Source: Pontivivens sp032464575 | GTDB taxonomy: Bacteria; Pseudomonadota; Alphaproteobacteria; Rhodobacterales; Rhodobacteraceae | Direction: 5' to 3' | NCBI GenBank assembly: GCA_032464575.1 | Contig: JAWDKM010000006.1 | Coordinates: 1-64,000 of the forward strand | Length of the DNA: 64,000 nt | Part shown: positions 59,812-64,000 of the stretch, piece by piece | How the letters are laid out: each line of letters opens with the position of its first letter | How positions within the stretch are numbered: position 1 is the first letter of the stretch | The notes under the pieces: generated by a model | What the model was told of the DNA's origin: nothing | What the model saw: the letters and a program-made list of their open reading frames with translations, nothing else | Databases searched by the model: none | Made by a program: the position numbers and the translations under genes

Positions 59812-59930
59812 GGTTTGGTGGACATAGCGTGAGCGATACACCCGATCCCATCCCGAACTCGGCCGTTAAGCGCCACCGCGCCGATGGTACTGCGACTCAA
59901 GTCGTGGGAGAGTAGGTCACCGCCAAACCT
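59812..59930 (+). rRNA. rrf: 5S ribosomal RNA
   Basis: About 119 nt: GGTTTGGTGGACATAGCG at the 5' end pairs with CACCGCCAAACCT at the 3' end. The interior has CCCGATCCCATCCCGAACTC and GGGAGAGTAGGTC. No tRNA-fMet follows, although many relatives have one after 5S. Confidence 0.96.
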
Positions 59931-59965
59931 AATAAGCTTCCTTGCTCGATGAACGATGAAATCAG

Positions 59966-59999
59966 AACCCCGTCGCATCTTCGGATGCGGCGGGGTTTT
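59966..59999 (+). terminator. rRNA operon terminator
   Basis: AACCCCGTCGCATC pairs with GATGCGGCGGGGTT (14 bp, one T-G) around a TTCG loop and is followed by TT, 36 bases after 5S. Confidence 0.88.
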
Positions 60000-60027
60000 G
60001 CGTTTGGTGCAGCTCGATCTGCGGGCG

Positions 60028-61245
60028 TTATCGACGCGGAGCGACGCCAGCGATGAGGGTGTCGAGGCGGTCGAGGCAGTCCTGCAGCTCGAAGCGCTCC
60101 ATCACTGTCTGTCGGGCTGCGGCGCCCAGGGGATCCTCGACCGCGGGAACGTCCCGCCCGAGCACCTCCAGCGCGCGTTCCGCGACCCCGTCCGGGGAGA
60201 AGAAGTCGACCAGTAGGCCGGTCTCGCCATCCGTGATCACCTCCTCCACCGGTGCGGTGCGGGAGCCCACGATGCGACAGCCTGCGGCCATTGCCTCGAG
60301 GCACGACCAGGACAACACGAACGGATAGGTCAGGTAGATGTGCACGGCGGAGACCTGGAGCAGCCGGACATATTGCGCGTACGGGATCTTTCCGAGGAAA
60401 TGCACACGCCCTTCCGGCAAGTCCACCTCGCGGGTTAGCAGGTCACGATAGGTCCGTCCCGGCGGCGCCGCGCGGCCATAGCTCACCTCGTCGCCGCCGA
60501 CCACGACGACCTGCGCGTCCGGACGCTCGGCGAGGATCCGGGGCAGGGCGCGCATGAAGGTGTGGAAGCCACGATAGGGCTCCAGGTTGCGCGCCACGTA
60601 GGTCACCACGGGATCACCTGCCCGCAGCACGCCACCCGCAAGCTCGAAAGTCGCTTCTGCATCCGGCTTGACCACCGAGCAATCGATGCCGTCGTGTATC
60701 ACCTCGATCCGGTCCCGCAGCGTCGCCGGGAACTGCTGCCGCTGCCACGCCGTGGGCGCGTAGAGCGCATCCGCCGCCTCGGCGGCGACGAGATGGTGCG
60801 CGTTGCGCATCCGGGTGCGGAAGGCGATCTCGGCATGTTCGGGATATTCGGGGTCGAAGCCGATATTCGCCCCCCGCGCGTTGTAGTAGAACTCGCAATA
60901 GCTAACGAGCGGCACGTCGGGGTAGATGTCCTTGACGAAGAGTGTCTCGCCCCAGCCCGGATGACCGATCACCACGTCGGGTTCGAAGCCGCGGTCCCGT
61001 AGCGCGATCAGCGCCTTTGCCACGCCCTGACCGTTGATGACGGCCGTCTCTGCCGGGCGCAGGTAGTGGTGCGTGCTTTCATGCGCCGTGCGGTGGGGCC
61101 GGTACTCGACATGGTCGACGCCCGGCAGCCGCTGCTTGCCGGGCTGGGTCACGTAGACGACCCGGTTCTTCGGGTCCCGCGCGAGGCGGCTTGCGATGTG
61201 GCGGAACTGGGCCGGCGCGTTCTGGTGGAGGAACAGGTAGTTCAT
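60028..61245 (-). CDS. Glycosyltransferase family 4 protein
   Basis: 405 residues. The N-terminal MNYLFLHQNAPAQFRHIASR, WGETLFVKDIYPDVPLVSYC and EFYYNARGANIGFDPEYPEH form the acceptor half. The donor half has VVTYVARNLEPYRGFHTFMR, VHFLGKIPYAQYVRLLQVSA and the GT4 SWSCLEAMAAGCRIVGSRTA with E-x7-E character (APVEEVITDGETG). It is a retaining transferase using a nucleotide sugar, probably for envelope polysaccharide. The ATG at 61245 has GGAGGAG upstream. It converges on the rrn terminator. Confidence 0.87.
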   Translation of the reverse strand: MNYLFLHQNAPAQFRHIASRLARDPKNRVVYVTQPGKQRLPGVDHVEYRPHRTAHESTHHYLRPAETAVINGQGVAKALIALRDRGFEPDVVIGHPGWGETLFVKDIYPDVPLVSYCEFYYNARGANIGFDPEYPEHAEIAFRTRMRNAHHLVAAEAADALYAPTAWQRQQFPATLRDRIEVIHDGIDCSVVKPDAEATFELAGGVLRAGDPVVTYVARNLEPYRGFHTFMRALPRILAERPDAQVVVVGGDEVSYGRAAPPGRTYRDLLTREVDLPEGRVHFLGKIPYAQYVRLLQVSAVHIYLTYPFVLSWSCLEAMAAGCRIVGSRTAPVEEVITDGETGLLVDFFSPDGVAERALEVLGRDVPAVEDPLGAAARQTVMERFELQDCLDRLDTLIAGVAPRR

Positions 61246-61353
61246 CGGGTGCTCCTCCCGCTTGGCCGTGTCCGAGCGACCCTAGAAACGCCCGGAAGGG
61301 CTGTCAATTCGGCCCCCTTTGCATTCCCGTCGCGCCCGCGTATGGTCGGTCTC

Positions 61354-61440
61354 GCCTCGGGGGGGCCAAAACGGCCTGAGATGCGCCCTAGCCTGCGCGG
61401 ACCCGTTGAACCTGAACCGGATCATGCCGGCGGAGGGAAG
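61354..61440 (+). promoter_or_regulatory. TPP riboswitch (THI element)
   Basis: The conserved blocks are all present in order: GGGGCC near the start, GGCCTGAGAT (61373-61382), and ACCCGTTGAACCTGAACCGG followed by ATCATGCCGGCGGAGGGA. It binds thiamine pyrophosphate and turns off the downstream genes, fitting control of thiB-thiP. Confidence 0.95.
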
Positions 61441-61494
61441 GCCGAGACGCGCACGCTGCTCCCCTTCGATCCCATGGCTGAAGGAGACACGACC

Positions 61495-62469
61495 ATGCGT
61501 CATGCACTGACCGCCCTCGCCACCCTTGCCACCCTGCCTGCCGCCGCGCAGGAGCTCGTCGTCTACACCTATGACAGCTTCACTTCAGAGTGGGGGCCAG
61601 GCCCGGTGGTCGAGCAGGCGTTCGAGGCCGAATGCGGCTGCGATCTGACTTTCGTGGGCACGGGAGACGGTGCGGCGATGATCGCCCGGCTGCAGCTCGA
61701 AGGTACGGGGACGGACGCGGATGTCGTGCTGGGGCTCGACACCAACCTCACCCATGCGGCGGCGGAAACCGGGCTCTTCGCCCCGGCGCCCGACGGTATG
61801 CCCGCAACCGACATGCCGATCGCATGGGAGGATCCGACCTTCGTCCCCTTCGACTGGTCCTACTTCGCCTTCATCCACGACACCACGGTTCTGGCCGAGC
61901 CGCCGACCTCCTTCGAGGCGCTGGCAGAGAGCAATGTGAGCATCGTCATCCAGGACCCGCGCAGCTCGACCCCCGGCCTCGGCCTGCTGATGTGGGTCGA
62001 TGCACTCTACGGCGAAGAGGCCGGTGCGATCTGGGAGGGGCTCGCGGACAACATCGTGACGGTGACGCCGGGCTGGTCTGAGGCTTATGGCCTGTTCCTC
62101 GAGGGCGAGGCGGACATGGTCCTCTCCTACACGACCTCGCCAGCCTATCACCTGATCGCGGAGGAGGACGGCACCAAGGTCGCCGCGCCCTTCGAGGCAG
62201 GCCACTACATGCAGGTCGAGGTCGCGGGCCAGCTCGCCTCCACCGATCAGCCGGAGCTGGCCGAGGCGTTCCTGCGCTTCATCGCGACGCCTGCCTTCCA
62301 GTCCGCGCTCCCGACGACGCAGTGGATGTATCCCGCCTTTCCGACGCCGCTGCCCGAGGGCTACGAGACGCTGCACGTGCCCGAAACCGCACTGCTGCTG
62401 CCCGCCGAGGAGGCCGCGGCCCGGCGGGATGCGGCACTCGTCCGCTGGCGGGAGGCGCTGAGCCGGTGA
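61495..62469 (+). CDS. thiB: Thiamine/TPP ABC transporter binding protein ThiB
   Basis: 324 residues with a signal peptide (MRHALTALATLATLPAAAQ). The mature part begins ELVVYTYDSFTSEWGPGPVV, followed by CDLTFVGTGDGAAMIARLQL and VTPGWSEAYGLFLEGEADMV, as in ThiB. It captures thiamine or its phosphates in the periplasm. ATG at 61495 with AAGGAG upstream; an in-frame ATG at 61474 is possible. It lies directly after the TPP riboswitch. Confidence 0.94.
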   Translation: MRHALTALATLATLPAAAQELVVYTYDSFTSEWGPGPVVEQAFEAECGCDLTFVGTGDGAAMIARLQLEGTGTDADVVLGLDTNLTHAAAETGLFAPAPDGMPATDMPIAWEDPTFVPFDWSYFAFIHDTTVLAEPPTSFEALAESNVSIVIQDPRSSTPGLGLLMWVDALYGEEAGAIWEGLADNIVTVTPGWSEAYGLFLEGEADMVLSYTTSPAYHLIAEEDGTKVAAPFEAGHYMQVEVAGQLASTDQPELAEAFLRFIATPAFQSALPTTQWMYPAFPTPLPEGYETLHVPETALLLPAEEAAARRDAALVRWREALSR

Positions 62470-64000
62470 TCGGCGCCGTCGGCCTGGTCTTGGGGCTGCT
62501 CGTCCTCGCGGTCTGTGCAGCACCCATCGGGGCGCTGATGCAGGCGGCGACGCCGGGCGCCTGGGCCGGGGCCGACACCGCCATTTTGCGCTTCACCCTG
62601 ATGCAGGCGGCGCTGTCGGCGCTGCTCTCCGTGGCGCTCGCCGTGCCGTTGGCCCGGGCACTCGCCCTGCGGCGCTTTCCGGGACGTGGGGCGCTGCTGA
62701 CGCTGCTGGGCGCACCCTTCCTGCTGCCCGCGCTGGTCGCGGTGCTCGGCCTGCTGGCGATCTGGGGGCGCGGGGGCGTGATCTCCGACTGGCTGGCGCT
62801 GGTCGGGCGCGGTCCGCTCGACATCTACGGGCTCGGGGGGATCCTGCTCGCCCATGTCTTCTTCAACCTATCGCTTGTCACGCGGCTGCTGCTGCAGGGC
62901 TGGGCGGCGATCCCGGCGGAGCAATTGCGTCTCGCCGCAGGGCTTGGCTTCCGTCCCGCCGACCAGTTCCGCCATGTGGAATGGCCGATGCTGCGCGAGG
63001 TCGTGCCGGGCGCGGGGCTCCTCGTCTTCCTCCTGTGCACGACGTCCTTTGCCATCGCGCTGACGCTCGGCGGCGGGCCGGGGAGCACGACGGTGGAGGT
63101 CGCGATCTACCAGGCGATCCGGTTCGAGTTCGACCTCGGCCGCGCCGGGCTGCTCGCACTCGTGCAGACCGGGCTGTGCCTCTGCCTCGCCGGGTTGCTG
63201 ATGCTCGCCGGGCGCCCCGTGACGGCGCAGGGCGGCCTGTTGCCCGAAGCGGGAGGGGTGGAGCGGCACGGATGGCGGCGCGGGGCCGACAGCGCCCTCC
63301 TGCTCGGTGCGGTGGCACTGCTGGGCCTGCCGCTGCTCGCCATCTTGCTGCGCGGCCTGCCGGGGCTGGCGGAGCTCGACGGCAGCGTGCTGCGCGCTGC
63401 CGGGCGATCTTTGGCGGTGGCGCTGTCCTCTGCGGTGGTCTGCGTGCTCTGGGCCCTCGGCATCGCGGCGGGGCTCGTACGGTTGGCGGAGCGCCTGCCG
63501 CCACTCGCGCGGGCGGCGGAGGGCGCCATGCTCATCACCCTTGCGGTCTCCCCCTTCGTGCTGGCCGCCGGGCTGTTCCTGCTGCTGCGCGGCCGCGTCG
63601 ATCCCTTCGCGATCGCGCTGCCGATGGTGGTGCTGGTGAACGCACTGATGAGCCTGCCGTTCGCGCTCCGCGCGTTGGTCCCCGCCCTGGCGCTCGCGCG
63701 CCGCACGGACGGACGGCTGGCCGACGCGCTCGGCCTGCGGGGCTGGACCCGGTGGCGGGTGGCGCTGCTGCCGCGCCTGCGCGGACCGCTCGGTTTCTCG
63801 GCGGGGCTGGCGGCGGCGCTGTCGATGGGCGACCTCGGCGTCATCGCGCTCTTCGGCTCCACCAGCACGTCGACGCTGCCGCTCATGGTCTACCAACTCA
63901 TGGGCGCCTACCGGATGGAGGCAGCGGCGGGCGCGGCCCTCCTCCTGTTGACGCTGAGCCTCGCGCTCTTCGCGGCGTTCGACCTGTGGGGGCGGCGGGC
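62466..64000 (+). CDS. thiP: Thiamine ABC transporter permease ThiP (partial)
   Basis: At least 511 codons, open to the window end. It starts at GTG in a GTGA overlap with thiB: MIGAVGLVLGLLVLAVCAAP. It is a double-length permease with about twelve hydrophobic segments and two ATPase-coupling loops, EQLRLAAGLGFRPADQFRHV (about residues 153-172) and ADALGLRGWTRWRVALLPRL in the second half. The 3' end and the expected thiQ ATPase lie beyond the window. Confidence 0.92.
   Translation, partial: MIGAVGLVLGLLVLAVCAAPIGALMQAATPGAWAGADTAILRFTLMQAALSALLSVALAVPLARALALRRFPGRGALLTLLGAPFLLPALVAVLGLLAIWGRGGVISDWLALVGRGPLDIYGLGGILLAHVFFNLSLVTRLLLQGWAAIPAEQLRLAAGLGFRPADQFRHVEWPMLREVVPGAGLLVFLLCTTSFAIALTLGGGPGSTTVEVAIYQAIRFEFDLGRAGLLALVQTGLCLCLAGLLMLAGRPVTAQGGLLPEAGGVERHGWRRGADSALLLGAVALLGLPLLAILLRGLPGLAELDGSVLRAAGRSLAVALSSAVVCVLWALGIAAGLVRLAERLPPLARAAEGAMLITLAVSPFVLAAGLFLLLRGRVDPFAIALPMVVLVNALMSLPFALRALVPALALARRTDGRLADALGLRGWTRWRVALLPRLRGPLGFSAGLAAALSMGDLGVIALFGSTSTSTLPLMVYQLMGAYRMEAAAGAALLLLTLSLALFAAFDLWGRR

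Overview
The window is a high-GC chromosomal segment from an alphaproteobacterium, most likely order Rhodobacterales (Rhodobacteraceae/Roseobacteraceae). Supporting signs are the 16S rRNA text, the tuf-S10-spc-alpha ribosomal order with rpsD absent, a crcB-rluC-HAD-ATP12 cluster, an AapJQMP amino-acid importer, an ATP12-type chaperone and a DUF6280-like small protein. No species can be named from the sequence alone.

Layout. 1-16.5 kb: the 3' end of tuf, then rpsJ-rplC-rplD-rplW-rplB-rpsS-rplV-rpsC-rplP, a low-GC unknown gene, rpmC-rpsQ-rplN-rplX-rplE-rpsN-rpsH-rplF-rplR-rpsE-rpmD, an alpha/beta hydrolase, rplO-secY-adk and rpsM-rpsK-rpoA-rplQ. Strong intrinsic terminators after rplP and rpmD, with promoter-like sequences before rpmC, rplO and rpsM, suggest that this normally continuous superoperon is split into several transcription units. 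16.5-23.1 kb: an O-antigen-ligase-like membrane protein, RarA, a BLUF photoreceptor, and the overlapping crcB-RluC-HAD-ATP12-thioesterase run. 23.1-24.4 kb, minus strand: a solitary ModA-like binding protein followed by a frameshifted P-loop kinase. 24.9-29.3 kb: aapJQMP. 29.5-30.7 kb: two small orphan proteins. 30.8-36.4 kb: a complete mrpABCDEFG cation/proton antiporter operon. 36.6-53.7 kb: mixed housekeeping genes (lepA, LMW phosphatase, cobB, rpmB, meaB, pyrF, dinB, hrpB, clpB and others), a low-GC DUF2971-like gene overlapping lepA, and a candidate small RNA at about 45.92-46.00 kb. 53.8-60.0 kb: one rRNA operon (promoter, boxA, 16S, tRNA-Ile, tRNA-Ala, 23S, 5S, terminator). 60.0-64.0 kb: a glycosyltransferase (minus strand), then a TPP riboswitch controlling thiB-thiP, with thiP cut by the window edge.

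The best candidates for something undescribed are RNA-level. First, the rRNA spacers carry four copies of a hairpin with a nearly constant asymmetric internal loop (CTCTC opposite TGTC) flanked by helices whose bases change between copies while pairing is kept. They are accompanied by perfect triloop palindromes next to tRNA and 23S ends. Second, two non-ribosomal genes sit inside the ribosomal superoperon, each directly behind a strong terminator. Third, there is a well-formed candidate small RNA with its own promoter and terminator. I see no CRISPR array, insertion sequence, integrase or defence system.
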